A stretch of DNA of 64,000 nt, taken from contig NZ_BQYM01000003.1 of the NCBI RefSeq assembly GCF_026008515.1, positions 186,001 to 250,000 on the forward strand. The letters are read 5' to 3'. Origin of the DNA: Hoyosella levis. GTDB taxonomy: Bacteria; Actinomycetota; Actinomycetes; Mycobacteriales; Mycobacteriaceae. This document shows positions 47,245 to 60,897 of this stretch, piece after piece (position 1 is the stretch's first letter; each line of letters opens with the position of its first letter). The notes under the pieces are model-generated. The model did no database searches and was not told where the DNA came from. It was given only the letters and a program-made list of their open reading frames with translations. A program made the position numbers and the translations under genes.

Positions 47245-48879
47245 TCAGTCCGCGACGAGGTTCGCCGAGCTCGACCGGCGGAGCTTGCCCGAAGGAGTCT
47301 TCGGGATGCTGCCGGGCGCGAGCACCGCTACCGTGCGGGGCCGCACACCAACCTCGGCGAACACCGCGTGAACCACGTCGTGATGGATGCGCGCGACCTC
47401 GTCGGGGTCATCATGCGCCTTCGTCTCGACCGCCACCGCGAAGCTCTCGCGCCGCTCCCCCGCATCGAGCCGCACCGCCACAGCAGCACCGGGGCGAACG
47501 CCTTCGACGGTGCCCGCCGCGCGCTCGATATCGGTCGGGTAGATGTTGCGGCCACCCATGATGATGACGTCCTTCGCGCGGCCGCACACCACGATCTCGT
47601 GATCCTCGGTGAAGTAGCCGATGTCACCGGTGTTGAGCCAGCCCTCGGCATCCTGGGTCGGCTTCTCGCCATCGACGGTGATGTAGCCGGGGCTGACGGC
47701 CTTGCCCCGGACCTCGATGGTGCCCACGCCGCGCGCCGGCAGCTCTGTGCCGTCGGCATCAACGACGCGCCCCTCGAGATTGGGCACGAGCGGGCCGAGC
47801 TGGACGAGGCGTCGCAGGTTGCCCTTGGTTGCGGGAACGGCATTGTGCATTCCCTCGAGCAGGTCCGCGTCCACGACGTCGACCTTCATGCCCTCGCCAA
47901 CGTTGGCGAACGAGATGGCCAGCGTGGTCTCTGCCATGCCGTACGCCGGCACGAGCGCCTCCCGGGGCAGGCCAAAGCGCGCGCCGGCCTCGAGCAAGGT
48001 CTCCATCGTGTCGGGATCGATGGGCTCGGCCCCGCTCATCGCGACCTTCATCGCGGACAGGTCGTACGCGCCCTCGGGGGCCTGGCGGAGCCTGCGCGCG
48101 AGCAGGGACCATGCGAAGTTGGGCGCGGAGGTGATGGTTCCCCGGTACTTGGTGATCAGCTCCGCCCACAGCAGCGGCGACTGCAGGAAGTCCAGCGGAG
48201 TCACGTTGACGGTCTCGCAGCCCATCTGCATCGGCGTCGTGAGGAACCCGACCATGCCCATGTCGTGGAACAGCGGCAGCCAGCTGACCATCACATCATT
48301 GCCATAGTCATACTTGGCGGCGGCGAGCATCGCGTGCGCGTTGGTGTGGAAGTTCTCATGCGTGATGCGCACGGCCTTCGGCGAGCCCGTGGACCCTGAC
48401 GTGAGCTGCAGCAGAGCCGTATCCTGCTCGTCGGTCTCCACCGGGTCGATCGGCGAGTTGCCCTGGAGCTGGTCGATCGTGACGACGGTGATGCCACGCT
48501 GCTCGAGCACGGGCACAACAGGCTCGAACGGAGCACTGATGACGACTGCCCGGGCCTTGATCATCTCGATCACCAGCTGGGTCTCCTCGGCCCAGTGCGC
48601 GAGATCAGTGCGGGGCGTGGGCTGGTGCAGCATGGTGACCGAGGCGCCGCGCATCCAGATCGACTGGACCGCCGGCGCTATCTCCACCGGCTGGCCGGCG
48701 AGGATGCCCACCGCGTCACCGTGACCGATCCCCGCCTTCGCGAGCCCACCGGCCATGCGGCGCGCTACCTCGTGCACCTCGCCCCAGGTCTGCCGCAAAG
48801 GGGCATCCGGCTCGCCGGTGACCAGGCCTGCCTTGCTATTGGCGGCAGTTGCATACATTTCGTCCGTGAAGCGAGACAA
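47245..48879 (-). CDS. Fatty acyl-AMP ligase / acyl-CoA synthetase (Pks16-like)
   Basis: The 544-residue adenylate-forming enzyme has the P-loop [68 protein letters not shown] and the C-terminal KTPSGKLRR with the catalytic lysine. WLPLFHDMG and the SAPNFA pattern are those of fatty acyl-AMP ligases. Length and position near pth and ispE fit M. tuberculosis pks16 (Rv1013), which despite its name is such a ligase. No polyketide synthase partner is in the window. Whether the product is acyl-AMP or acyl-CoA cannot be settled here. Confidence 0.88.
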   Translation of the reverse strand: MSRFTDEMYATAANSKAGLVTGEPDAPLRQTWGEVHEVARRMAGGLAKAGIGHGDAVGILAGQPVEIAPAVQSIWMRGASVTMLHQPTPRTDLAHWAEETQLVIEMIKARAVVISAPFEPVVPVLEQRGITVVTIDQLQGNSPIDPVETDEQDTALLQLTSGSTGSPKAVRITHENFHTNAHAMLAAAKYDYGNDVMVSWLPLFHDMGMVGFLTTPMQMGCETVNVTPLDFLQSPLLWAELITKYRGTITSAPNFAWSLLARRLRQAPEGAYDLSAMKVAMSGAEPIDPDTMETLLEAGARFGLPREALVPAYGMAETTLAISFANVGEGMKVDVVDADLLEGMHNAVPATKGNLRRLVQLGPLVPNLEGRVVDADGTELPARGVGTIEVRGKAVSPGYITVDGEKPTQDAEGWLNTGDIGYFTEDHEIVVCGRAKDVIIMGGRNIYPTDIERAAGTVEGVRPGAAVAVRLDAGERRESFAVAVETKAHDDPDEVARIHHDVVHAVFAEVGVRPRTVAVLAPGSIPKTPSGKLRRSSSANLVAD

Positions 48880-49112
48880 CGTTCTCTCCTAGAACAATGC
48901 GGTGGGCCCGGCGGATATCCGAAGGAACCCTCATGTTAGATACCTCTTGTTGTATACGCCACGTTATGCGCCACAGTCCAGGGTGTGTCACAACCTTGAC
49001 CAACTGTCGCGCACGATTCCGGCGCGGATCCGGCGACGAGTACCCTTGCTGAGGACGCACGACACCCCAGCCCCCGCTCACGGCGGCATGACTCATCAGC
49101 AAGGAACGCACG

Positions 49113-50783
49113 GTGACCGAACTCGACCAGCCCACGGCAGCATCCGGCGAAGCGCCACGAGGACCCGGAAGCGGTGTTGCGGTCGAAGCAGCGAAGCGCC
49201 GCACTTTCGCCGTGATCTCCCACCCCGACGCCGGCAAGTCCACCCTCACCGAGGCGCTCGCCCTGCACGCCCAGATGATCTCCCAAGCGGGTGCCGTGCA
49301 CGGAAAAGCTGGCCGCAAGTCCACCGTGTCCGATTGGATGGAGATGGAGAAGGCCCGCGGCATCTCCGTCAGCTCCACGGCGCTGCAGTTCAACTACCGC
49401 TCCGCCGGCACCTACAGCGAGCCCGTCGACTGCGTTATCAATCTCGTGGATACCCCCGGCCACGCCGACTTCTCCGAGGACACCTACCGCGTCCTCACCG
49501 CCGTGGACTGCGCGGTCATGCTGATCGACTCGGCCAAGGGCCTCGAGCCGCAGACCCTCAAGCTGTTCCAGGTGTGCAAGCACCGCGGCATCCCCATCAT
49601 CACCGTGATGAACAAGTGGGACCGTCCCGGCCGCTCCGTCCTCGAGCTGCTCGACGAGATCGGCGAGCGCATCGGCCTCGTGCCCACACCGCTCTTCCTG
49701 CCCGTCGGCATCGCCGGTGATTTCAAGGGCATCCTGCGACGCGGCGCCGACGGGGCACCCGAGGAGTACATCAAGTTCACCCGCACCGCCGGTGGCGCCA
49801 CAATCGCCCCCGAGGTGCACCTCGATCCCGAGAAGGCCCTCGCCACCGAGGGCGAGGACTGGGAGACCGCCGTCGAGGAGAGCGAGCTGCTCTCCGCCAC
49901 CGGGCAGGACCACGACCCTCAACGCTTCCTCGCCGGGGAGACCTCCCCCGTGCTGTTCGCCTCCGCGATGCTCAACTTCGGCGTGCGCCAGCTGCTCGAC
50001 ACCCTCGTCGACCTCGCGCCACCGCCCCGCGGCCGCGACGACATCAACGAGCAGCACCGCGAGGTCATCGACGACTTCTCCGCCGTGGTGTTCAAGGTCC
50101 AGGCCGGCATGGACACCGCCCACCGGGATCGCATCGCCTTCATGCGCATCGTCTCCGGCGAGTTCGAGCGTGGCATGGTCGTCACCCACGCCCAGACCGG
50201 GCGGCCCTTCACCACGAAGTACGCGCAGACCATGTTCGGCCGCGACCGCAACACCGTCGAATCCGCCTACCCCGGCGACGTCGTCGGACTCGTCAACGCC
50301 ACCGCCCTCGCCCCCGGCCACACTCTCTATACCGGCAAGGCAGTGGAATACCCGCCCATCCCGCAGTTCGCCCCCGAGCACTTCGCCGTGCTGCGGGCCA
50401 CGAGCGCTGGCAAGTACAAGCAGTTCCGCAAGGCCATCGATCAGCTCGACTCCGAGGGCGTCGTGCAGGTGCTGCGCAACGACGTCCGCGGAGATGCCTC
50501 GCCCGTGCTCGCGGCTGTCGGGCCCATGCAGTTCGAGGTCGTCACCGCTCGCATGACCACCGAGTTCTCCGTGGAGACCCAGTTCGACCGCCTGCCCTAC
50601 ACCCTCGCCCGTCGCACCGACGCCGAGTCCGCCGTCGAGCTGAATCGCCAGCGCGGCATCGAGGTGTTCACCCGCAGCGACGGCGCGCTGCTCGCCCTCA
50701 TCAGCGACAAGTGGCGCCTGCAGTTCATCCAGAAGGAGTTCCCCAGGCTCACCCTCGAGCCGCTCGTCGCCACCGCCGACTAG
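49113..50783 (+). CDS. prfC: Peptide chain release factor 3
   Basis: RF3 is the GTPase that recycles RF1/RF2 after termination. The 556-residue protein has G1 SHPDAGKST, G2 ARGISVSSTA, G3 DTPGHADFSEDTYR, and G4 NKWDRPGR. RF3 markers MEMEKARGISV and DSAKGLEPQTLKLFQVCK are present. The C-terminal domains include ALLALISDKWRLQFIQKEFP. GTG 49113 follows AAGGA. The N-terminus has about 25 variable residues. prfC is not universal in Mycobacteriales; here it is inserted beside the acyl ligase gene. Confidence 0.95.
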   Translation: MTELDQPTAASGEAPRGPGSGVAVEAAKRRTFAVISHPDAGKSTLTEALALHAQMISQAGAVHGKAGRKSTVSDWMEMEKARGISVSSTALQFNYRSAGTYSEPVDCVINLVDTPGHADFSEDTYRVLTAVDCAVMLIDSAKGLEPQTLKLFQVCKHRGIPIITVMNKWDRPGRSVLELLDEIGERIGLVPTPLFLPVGIAGDFKGILRRGADGAPEEYIKFTRTAGGATIAPEVHLDPEKALATEGEDWETAVEESELLSATGQDHDPQRFLAGETSPVLFASAMLNFGVRQLLDTLVDLAPPPRGRDDINEQHREVIDDFSAVVFKVQAGMDTAHRDRIAFMRIVSGEFERGMVVTHAQTGRPFTTKYAQTMFGRDRNTVESAYPGDVVGLVNATALAPGHTLYTGKAVEYPPIPQFAPEHFAVLRATSAGKYKQFRKAIDQLDSEGVVQVLRNDVRGDASPVLAAVGPMQFEVVTARMTTEFSVETQFDRLPYTLARRTDAESAVELNRQRGIEVFTRSDGALLALISDKWRLQFIQKEFPRLTLEPLVATAD

Positions 50784-50809
50784 GTCGGGGCCGGCTAGAG
50801 CTGGGTCGG

Positions 50810-51853
50810 CTAGAGCAGAACGGCGTCGATCTCGGCAGGATCCAGCTCCGCGAGGGTCGCGGGCGTCCAGGCGGGAGTGCGGTCCTTGTCCACGAGCACC
50901 GCGCGCACGCCCTCCGCGAAGTCGGGGTGCCGGGTGACGGTCACGGTGAGGGCAAGCTCGCGGTCGAGGCATTCGCGCAGCGTGGAGACGGCACCGCGCT
51001 CGACGAGGCGGGCCGTGATCCAGGCGCTGCGCGGTGAGACCGCTTCGAGAGCGGCGAGGGTCTCGCGATGCCACTCGGATCCACCGGCGGCGAGGCGCTC
51101 GATGATGCCCGTGACCGTGGTGGCGGAGAAGCACTTCTCCACATCGTCGAGGATCTCCGCTAGCGGGGCGGGCCCCGGATCGGTAGCGAACTCCGCGACC
51201 ACCGCAGCAGGATCACCGGTGCTAGCCTCGAGCGCGTCCGCGAGATCGCCGAGGCGCTCGCTGGGCACGAAGTGGGTGGCGAGTCCGCAAGCGAGGGCGT
51301 CGGCGGCACGCACGCGGGCACCGGTCATGCCGAGGTACTTGCCGAGCGCGAGGGCACCGTGGTTGTTGATCGCGAGGCGCGGCAGGAAGTAGCTGGCCCC
51401 GATATCGGGGAAGAACCCGATGGCGGTCTCGGGCATGGCCATCAGTGCGTTCTCGGTGACCACGCGGATGCTGCCGTGGATCGACACACCGAGGCCACCG
51501 CCCATGGCGGCACCGTCGATGAGGGCGATGAACGGCTTGGGGTAGGTCGCGATGGTCTCGTTGAGGTTGTACTCCTCGCGGAAGAACGCGTGGGCTTCCT
51601 CGTGGCGTCCTTCGAGCACCGCGGTGCGGATGGCGCGGATGTCCCCGCCCGCGCAGAAGGCACGCGAGGTCGTGCTGCGGATGATGACCGAGCGGACGGA
51701 CGCGTCGTCCCGCCAGTCGTCGAGCGCGCGCTGCAGGTCGCGGATCATGCCGAGGTCGAGGGCGTTGAGGGCCTTGGGCTTATCGAGCTCAAGGATCCCG
51801 GCCGCTTCGCTCGTCCGGGCGGTCACTGTGGTGGTGGGCGCATGATCCGGCAC
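50810..51853 (-). CDS. Enoyl-CoA hydratase/3-hydroxyisobutyryl-CoA hydrolase (CHY1-like)
   Basis: The 347-residue crotonase-family protein is longer than typical hydratases and fits the 3-hydroxyisobutyryl-CoA hydrolase branch of valine breakdown. SRAFCAGGDIRAI and GAAMGGGLGVSIHGSIRV form the oxyanion hole. MPETAIGFFPDIGASYFLPR carries the catalytic Glu/Asp pair of this branch. The C-terminal helices include VTRHPDFAEGVRAVLVDKDR. GTG 51853 follows GAGG; the open frame further up runs into the divergent promoter. Confidence 0.9.
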   Translation of the reverse strand: MPDHAPTTTVTARTSEAAGILELDKPKALNALDLGMIRDLQRALDDWRDDASVRSVIIRSTTSRAFCAGGDIRAIRTAVLEGRHEEAHAFFREEYNLNETIATYPKPFIALIDGAAMGGGLGVSIHGSIRVVTENALMAMPETAIGFFPDIGASYFLPRLAINNHGALALGKYLGMTGARVRAADALACGLATHFVPSERLGDLADALEASTGDPAAVVAEFATDPGPAPLAEILDDVEKCFSATTVTGIIERLAAGGSEWHRETLAALEAVSPRSAWITARLVERGAVSTLRECLDRELALTVTVTRHPDFAEGVRAVLVDKDRTPAWTPATLAELDPAEIDAVLL

Positions 51854-51941
51854 GATGTCCTCGTTTCGTTTCCGTATCTGTGGGTTCGGCACCGACGCTA
51901 CCCCGCCCGGGAACGGCAGTGACGCAATAGGGTGATGTGCC

Positions 51942-52400
51942 ATGAGCGAAAATCATCGGGTGGATGTGGCGGATCCGTCGTCGGGCACCTATCTGGGCTT
52001 GATATCGCTCAACCAGGAAGTCTCGACGATCGCCCGGCAGTCAGGGATCCCGCATGGGCTGACCGAGCTCCTGAAGATCCGGGTGTCGCAGATCAACGGC
52101 TGCGTGCACGCGTTGCAGCACCATTCGGCCGAGGCGGTGGAGGCTGGCGAGGACCGGGATCGCATCGCGGTACTGCCACTGTGGCGCCGATCAAGCTTGT
52201 TCACCGCGCTCGAGCGGGCGGCACTGTCGCTGGCCGAGGCGATCACCGAGCTGCCGGGGCAGGACGTGCCCGCGAAGGTCGTGCGGGAGGCCCGGATGGT
52301 GCTGTCGCATGATCAGTTCGTCGCGGTGTCGTGGATCGCGGTGATGATCAACTCCTGGAACCGCATCGCGATGATCAGCGGGCGCCCCGTCGCGTCCTAG
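51942..52400 (+). CDS. AhpD/carboxymuconolactone decarboxylase-like protein lacking the second cysteine
   Basis: The 152-residue all-helical protein of the AhpD family follows the usual plan: HGLTELLKIRVSQINGC, then ERAALSLAEAITEL and a C-terminal helix SWIAVMINSWNRIAMISG. The catalytic CxxC is altered: Cys54 is kept, but position 57 is Ala (NGCVHALQHH). His60/His61 follow. Classical peroxidase chemistry with two cysteines is therefore unlikely. It is divergent from the CHY1-like gene. Confidence 0.87.
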   Translation: MSENHRVDVADPSSGTYLGLISLNQEVSTIARQSGIPHGLTELLKIRVSQINGCVHALQHHSAEAVEAGEDRDRIAVLPLWRRSSLFTALERAALSLAEAITELPGQDVPAKVVREARMVLSHDQFVAVSWIAVMINSWNRIAMISGRPVAS

Positions 52401-52479
52401 CGCCTGGGGCGCTCGCGGTGCGCCAGGTGGGACGGGTCTCGTGCCTCCCAGCGCCGGGCGTCCCAGCGCCGGGCCGACC

Positions 52480-52551
52480 GGCAAAAGCACGGGAAACCGT
52501 CAAACGCGATAGAAACTGACCAGGGATTTCCGCCGCTTCTATCGCGTTTGC
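52480..52551 (-). repeat. Family A palindromic element, copy 4 (reverse)
   Basis: On the minus strand: arm CAAACGCGATAGAAG (52550-52536), loop with GGAAATCCCTGG, arm TTCTATCGCGTTTG (52514-52501), then tail ACGGTTTCCCGTGCTTTTGC (52500-52481). One arm base is unpaired compared with the other copies. It begins 52 nt beyond the DUF4166-gene stop and points the same way, so it belongs to that gene and not to the convergent AhpD-like gene. CCCAGCGCCGGGC repeats in tandem at 52447-52476. Confidence 0.9.
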
Positions 52552-52602
52552 AGCCGAGTCCCAATCAGCCACATCCCCGAGGCCGACCCCGAGCACCGAC
52601 GC

Positions 52603-53280
52603 CTACTCGGCAGTCACGAGCTTCTTCGTGCGGGCGCGCGCGGGGATGCGGCCGGGCGGGCAGTCCTCCTCGGTGACGGTGAAGTGCCCGAGGTAGTAGA
52701 ACATGCGCCCGAGCACCGGGTTGCGCACCTCCACCTGGATGCCGTGGCGCTTCTTCTTCGCGTCCCACCATTCGCGCGCCTCGGTGGTGGCGGAGGCGAG
52801 CGCGGGCAGGCGCGGCTGGAGCGGCACCAGGAAGCGGGGCGGTCCGCTAGTGAGCCGCAGGCCGCCGTCGGCATCGACCCACACCTGGGTGCGGACGGCC
52901 ATGTCGGGCGCTGCCCCGAGGTAGTCGATCACGCTGGCACCGATGCTGCTCGGCACCATCACCGAATCCATCTTGCTGGTGCGGCGCCCGAAGTCGAAGG
53001 TGCGGACGTAGGAGTAGGTCTCGCGCCCCGCATCGTCGAGGTAGGCATAGTTCTCGACGGTGAACGGGACGTCGTACCCGGTGTGGGCGGGAGCGACGCG
53101 GCGCGCGCCCAGCATCCAGGCCATCGGCGCGGGAATGGCCAGCGAATGGCTCATCACCTCCATCACGCCCGTGCCGACCTGGCGGCGATGATCGGCGGAG
53201 GCGAGCGCGAACCTCTTCTGCACCTTGGGGTGGAGGCGCTCGAACCGGGATCCGAGGGCGTGCTGGATGACCGATGGCAT
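52603..53280 (-). CDS. DUF4166 domain protein
   Basis: The 225-residue protein is of the DUF4166 type. The N-terminus ALGSRFERLHPKVQKRFALA, the central strand-rich section YDVPFTVENYAYLDDAGRET, and LGRMFYYLGHFTVTEEDCPP near the end follow the family pattern. The fold may be a lipid-binding beta structure, and the function is unknown. It lies between the AhpD-like gene (convergent) and the triple-VOC gene (same strand, 60 bases). Confidence 0.83.
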   Translation of the reverse strand: MPSVIQHALGSRFERLHPKVQKRFALASADHRRQVGTGVMEVMSHSLAIPAPMAWMLGARRVAPAHTGYDVPFTVENYAYLDDAGRETYSYVRTFDFGRRTSKMDSVMVPSSIGASVIDYLGAAPDMAVRTQVWVDADGGLRLTSGPPRFLVPLQPRLPALASATTEAREWWDAKKKRHGIQVEVRNPVLGRMFYYLGHFTVTEEDCPPGRIPARARTKKLVTAE

Positions 53281-53340
53281 GGGGCGGGTTCCCTTCGTGC
53301 GGTGCGCGCTGTCGATTCTGCCTCAGGAAGCGCTGCCGGG

Positions 53341-54423
53341 TCAGGAGCCGAGGTAGAAGCGGCCGCCCTGGGGGTCACGGCAGTGCGCTGCCACACCATA
53401 CTCGCGGGCCTCGGGCCCGGCCAGGATCTCGCCGCCGTTGCTGGTCACGAGCTCCGAAGCTGCGACGGCATCGTCAACGCGCCACATCGGGGTGATCGCG
53501 GTGGCTCCGGCGCGGGTCAGGCCAGCCATCGGGTGCACGCCGGGCATCTCGTAGCCACCACGATCCTCGCTGCCGTCGAAGGTCCAGCCAATGACCGCGC
53601 CGTAGAACTCCCGGGCCCGGTCAGGGTCATCGGTCTCGAGGGTGATGTAGGCCGGGTCGCCCGCTGCCTCGCCGTTGATGGCGGGCCGGCGCTGCGCGGA
53701 ATCGGTTCCCACTAGCTCAAAGGGGACGCCATCGTAGGTGTGGCATACCGTGGCCTCCACCGCTCCTCCGGCGTCGAGGACGCGCTGGCGGGCCGCTTCC
53801 ACGTCCGGCACGGCATACGCGCAGCGCAGCACGGTGCGGTGATGACCGCCCTCGATACGGATCGGCACGGTGGCGTTGGTGACGGCGAAGCCGCTGCCGT
53901 CCTCGGTGGTTTCCCAGCCGAGCACGGCGCCGTAGAAGCGTGCCGCGATGTTGGCATCGGGGCAGCATAGGGCGTAGGCCGCGATATCGCCCTGGTGGAG
54001 GATGCCACCGAGGGGCGCGGCGAGCAGCCAGCGATGCCCGAACGGGTCGATGAGCGACGCGTTGCGCTGCCCATGGCTCTCGTAGGTCCACCGCTCTACC
54101 CGGCCGCCGGCCTCGCGGGCGTGGGTCAGGACAAGGTCGGGATCGTCGACGGGGATCATCAGGCTCACCGACGCGGTGCCCGTGCGGGGCGCGGTGAGGC
54201 CCATCTCGGGGAACTCCTCGGCGACGTAGATCACGCCGTCACCGATGGCGAGCTCGGCATGACCGATGCGGCCATCCTCCATGGTGATGGGCGTTCCCAG
54301 GATCTTCGCGTCGAACACCTTGCAGTACCAGGTGAGGGCCTCGCTGGCACCGCTGACGGTCAAGTACGGGACGGCACCGGGCCGGGGGAAACCGGCGGGC
54401 GCGCTAGGCTGCGGGGTGCTCAT
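53341..54423 (-). CDS. VOC/glyoxalase superfamily protein with three modules
   Basis: The 360-residue protein is made of three vicinal-oxygen-chelate repeats. Module 1 (about residues 15-135; PYLTVSGASEALTWYCKVFD, then IDPFGHRWLLA) resembles PhnB/glyoxalase. Module 2 (about 140-245; PDANIAARFYGAVLGWETTE) and module 3 (about 255-360; YITLETDDPDRAREFYGAVI, then DPQGGRFYLG) resemble paired VOC proteins. The substrate is unknown. Most relatives have one or two modules, so this looks like a fusion. It lies 10 bases after ppk2. Confidence 0.85.
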   Translation of the reverse strand: MSTPQPSAPAGFPRPGAVPYLTVSGASEALTWYCKVFDAKILGTPITMEDGRIGHAELAIGDGVIYVAEEFPEMGLTAPRTGTASVSLMIPVDDPDLVLTHAREAGGRVERWTYESHGQRNASLIDPFGHRWLLAAPLGGILHQGDIAAYALCCPDANIAARFYGAVLGWETTEDGSGFAVTNATVPIRIEGGHHRTVLRCAYAVPDVEAARQRVLDAGGAVEATVCHTYDGVPFELVGTDSAQRRPAINGEAAGDPAYITLETDDPDRAREFYGAVIGWTFDGSEDRGGYEMPGVHPMAGLTRAGATAITPMWRVDDAVAASELVTSNGGEILAGPEAREYGVAAHCRDPQGGRFYLGS

Positions 54424-54433
54424 CGGTAGTGGA

Positions 54434-55387
54434 TCACTTCCCTGCTGCTTGCTTCGTGGAGTTCTTGCTCTTGCTTGACGGCTTCTTGCCGCCGGAACCG
54501 TTCGCGGTCGCTCCGTTGGGGGTCCCTGCGGCCTCGTTCATCAGGTCACCGGCAAGATCATGGACATAGCGGAACTGATCGCGCGGCGGCCGTTCATAGT
54601 TGCGAGCCACGGGCCGCGGCGGGATCGACACCGACGGCGGCTGCACATGCTCGTACGGCACCGACTCCAGCAAATGGTTGATGACGTTGATGCGGGAATT
54701 GCGCTTGTGCTCGCCCTCGACGGTGTTCCACCGCGCCTCTGGGATATCGGTATGCACGAACATCTCGTCCTTCGCCCGTGAGTAGTCCTCCCACCGCACG
54801 ATCGACTGCAGGTCCATGGGCGAGAGCTTCCACTGCCGCATCGGATCATTCAGCCGCGAATGGAACCGGCGCTCCTGCTCCACGTCCGACACCGAGAACC
54901 AGTACTTGTTGAGGATGATGCCGTCCTCCACGAGCAGCCGCTCGAAGATCGGCACCTGGTGCAGGAACCTCCGGTACTCGTCCGTCGTGCAGAAGCCCAT
55001 CACTCGCTCCACGCCGGCCCGGTTATACCAGGAGCGATCCATCAGCACGATCTCCCCCGCCGCGGGCAGGTGCTTGATATAGCGCTGGAAGTACCACTCG
55101 CCGCGCTCCCGCTCCGTCGGCGCGGGCAGCGCCACCACCCGGCAATGGCGCGGGTTCAGGTACTCGGTGATGCGCTTGATCGCTGAGCCCTTGCCCGCGG
55201 CGTCACGGCCCTCGAAGATGGCGACGACCCGAGAGCCCGACTCCTGCACCCAATGCTGCATCGACACTAGCTCCGCCTGCAGCCGCTCGAGCTCGCGCTC
55301 ATACAAGTCGCGGGGCATCTTCCTCTCCCGCACCGGGTGCGCGCCACCGGAGTGGCCGTTGTTCTTCGCGGACTTCTTGCCAGCCAT
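54434..55387 (-). CDS. ppk2: Polyphosphate kinase 2 (PPK2 family)
   Basis: PPK2 transfers phosphate between polyphosphate and nucleoside phosphates. The 317-residue protein has Walker A FEGRDAAGKG (residues 58-67), RERGEWYFQRYIKHLPAAGE, Walker B LMDRSWYNRAGVERVMGFC (about 113-131), and the PPK2 lid IILNKYWFSVSDVEQERRF. MQHWVQESG is the class I N-terminal helix. The C-terminus is a Lys/Ser-rich tail. It could work together with the Ppx-like enzyme at 26204 on the same polymer. Confidence 0.94.
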   Translation of the reverse strand: MAGKKSAKNNGHSGGAHPVRERKMPRDLYERELERLQAELVSMQHWVQESGSRVVAIFEGRDAAGKGSAIKRITEYLNPRHCRVVALPAPTERERGEWYFQRYIKHLPAAGEIVLMDRSWYNRAGVERVMGFCTTDEYRRFLHQVPIFERLLVEDGIILNKYWFSVSDVEQERRFHSRLNDPMRQWKLSPMDLQSIVRWEDYSRAKDEMFVHTDIPEARWNTVEGEHKRNSRINVINHLLESVPYEHVQPPSVSIPPRPVARNYERPPRDQFRYVHDLAGDLMNEAAGTPNGATANGSGGKKPSSKSKNSTKQAAGK

Positions 55388-55428
55388 GAACCGAGGCTAC
55401 TCGCCACCACCCCCGTCGCGGGGCGCGT

Positions 55429-57228
<1,800 letters not shown>

Positions 57229-58233
57229 TCAGGCGCCTCCTTCTACGGGATCGAGATCGTCGTCGGGCAGGGGTGGTACAGGATCGCGGCGCGGGGGGCG
57301 CGGGTGCGGGGCGGTGACGAGCCGAGCTCCGGGCACGGGACCGGTGGCGGTGCGCACGGTGCGGCACACCCCGGTCGAGGAGACCTCGACGCTGACATTG
57401 ATGGCATCGTCCTCGTCCGCGCAGAGGAAAGCACAGGTGGGGCCGGAGCCGGACACGATGGCGGCGAGAGCGCCGGCGTCCTTGCCCGCGCGCAGGGTGC
57501 GGCGCAGGGCGGGCATCAGCGTCACCGCTGCGGCCTGCAGGTCATTGCCGAGCAGGGGCGCGAGCTGCCGCGCATCGCCCGCCGCGAGGGCGTGCATCAG
57601 ATCGTCGGCGGCACCGATGCGGGGCGGGGCTCCGACTGTGCGCAACCGGTCGAGCTCCCGGTACACCGCGGGAGTGCTCAGGCCGCCTTTCGCGAACGCG
57701 AGGACCCAGTGGTAGGTGTTGCGCGACAGCACCGGCAGCAGTTGCTCTCCCCTGCCCACGCCCACGCTGGTGCCGCCACTGAGCGAGAAGGGCACGTCGC
57801 TGCCGAGCTGGGCGGCGAGCTCGAGCAGCTCGGACCGGGAGAGCTCGAGCTGCCACAGCTCGTTGAGCGCCACGAGGGTAGCGGCGGCATCCGCGCTGCC
57901 ACCAGCAAGACCACCGGCGACAGGGATCCCCTTGGTGATGGAGATGTGCGCGCGCGGGCCACGCTTGCCGTGCCCGGCTCGTTCCGCCATGAGCTCCGCG
58001 GCCTGCCATACGAGGTTCGTCGAGCCGAGGGGCACATCGTCGGCGCCCTCGCCGCGCACCGAGATGGCGATCGAGTCGGCGGCCTGGACAGTGATCTCAT
58101 CGTGCAGCGACAGCGCCTGGTAGACGGTGGTGAGCTCGTGGTAGCCGTCGTCGCGCAGGTCGCCCACGGCGAGGTGGAGGTTTACCTTCGCGGGGGCGCG
58201 GGCAACGATGGGGGCATCAATGACATGAAGCAC
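57229..58233 (-). CDS. ispE: 4-diphosphocytidyl-2-C-methyl-D-erythritol kinase
   Basis: IspE is the GHMP kinase of the MEP isoprenoid pathway. The 334-residue protein has [12 protein letters not shown] with the family-start lysine, the GHMP glycine loop [40 protein letters not shown] with the catalytic Asp, and [10 protein letters not shown] near the C-terminus. A Pro/Arg-rich tail of about 30 residues follows. It lies 11 bases after rsmA, the usual order in actinobacteria. Confidence 0.96.
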   Translation of the reverse strand: MLHVIDAPIVARAPAKVNLHLAVGDLRDDGYHELTTVYQALSLHDEITVQAADSIAISVRGEGADDVPLGSTNLVWQAAELMAERAGHGKRGPRAHISITKGIPVAGGLAGGSADAAATLVALNELWQLELSRSELLELAAQLGSDVPFSLSGGTSVGVGRGEQLLPVLSRNTYHWVLAFAKGGLSTPAVYRELDRLRTVGAPPRIGAADDLMHALAAGDARQLAPLLGNDLQAAAVTLMPALRRTLRAGKDAGALAAIVSGSGPTCAFLCADEDDAINVSVEVSSTGVCRTVRTATGPVPGARLVTAPHPRPPRRDPVPPLPDDDLDPVEGGA

Positions 58234-58244
58234 GGTGCATCAGC

Positions 58245-59162
58245 CTAGTCGTCGCTCGGTGGTGCGTAGCGCCCCGGATCGTGCGGGGGCGTGGTGCTGG
58301 CGGTGGTCGCCACGGACGCGATGCGGACGAAATCGGCGATGCCGAGCTTCTCGCCCCGCTCGGACGGCTCGATGCCCGCGCTCCTCAGGATGCGCTCGGC
58401 CTCCTGCGCGCTTCCCGCCCACCCAGCGAGGGCGGAGCGCAGGGTCTTGCGGCGCTGCGCGAACGCCGCGTCGATGAGGGTGAACACGGCGCGACGCTGG
58501 CCAGGCTCCATCGACCAGGGCGGAGCAGCGTGGCGCGTGATGCGGACGAGGCCGGAGTCCACGTTGGGAGCGGGCCAGAACACTGCCCTCCCGACGGATC
58601 CCGCGCGGCGCACCTCGCCGTAGTAGGCGGCCTTCGCGCTCGGCACCCCGTAGGTGCGGCTGCCGGGGGGCGCTGCGAGCCGATCCGCGACCTCTGCCTG
58701 CACCATCACGAGCACGGTCTGCACGCTGGGCAGCTCGGCGAGCAGGTGCAGGATGACGGGCACGGCAACGTTGTACGGCAGGTTCGCGACGATCGCCGCG
58801 GGATCACGGCTGCCCTCGGGCAGGTCCTCGCGCCGCACGCGCAGCGCATCGGCCTGGACGACCGTGAGTTGATCGGTATGGCCGGGGGCGCGAGCGGCAA
58901 GCGTTCCGGGGAGCTGCCCGGCCAGCGCGGGGTCGATCTCCACGGCCACCACCGGGTGCCCCGCCGCGATGAGCGCGAGAGTCAGCGATCCGAGGCCCGG
59001 CCCGACCTCGAGGACGGTCTCGCCTGGCGCGACGGCGGCGCTGGTGACGATGCGCCGGACCGTGTTGGCGTCATGGACGAAGTTCTGGCCCCACTGCTTT
59101 GTTGGCCGTAGCCCGAGCTGCTCGGCGAGAACGCGGATATCGGACGGCCCGAGCAGGTTCAC
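58245..59162 (-). CDS. rsmA: 16S rRNA (adenine1518-N6/adenine1519-N6)-dimethyltransferase
   Basis: RsmA (KsgA) dimethylates two adenines near the 3' end of 16S rRNA. The 305-residue protein has [21 protein letters not shown]-binding [18 protein letters not shown], and catalytic [25 protein letters not shown] and the C-terminal helical domain with [15 protein letters not shown] complete it. It follows rpfB by 117 bases, in the conserved rpfB-rsmA-ispE order. Confidence 0.96.
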   Translation of the reverse strand: MNLLGPSDIRVLAEQLGLRPTKQWGQNFVHDANTVRRIVTSAAVAPGETVLEVGPGLGSLTLALIAAGHPVVAVEIDPALAGQLPGTLAARAPGHTDQLTVVQADALRVRREDLPEGSRDPAAIVANLPYNVAVPVILHLLAELPSVQTVLVMVQAEVADRLAAPPGSRTYGVPSAKAAYYGEVRRAGSVGRAVFWPAPNVDSGLVRITRHAAPPWSMEPGQRRAVFTLIDAAFAQRRKTLRSALAGWAGSAQEAERILRSAGIEPSERGEKLGIADFVRIASVATTASTTPPHDPGRYAPPSDD

Positions 59163-59279
59163 AGCACGCGAGAACCCCGAACCGGTGGGCTCGGGGTTCT
59201 CGTGCTGGCGCGTGGTGTTCAGTGCGGCCTCATCGTGCGGTCAGGCGGCTGCGGGCCGCGAGGACGTTCGGGCTGGTGA

Positions 59280-60897
<1,618 letters not shown>

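Noticed and set aside
48936-51134. 732-codon open frame antisense to prfC
   Set aside because: Same reason: a stop-poor shadow frame opposite a full-length RF3 gene, with repetitive Gly/Glu/His composition.
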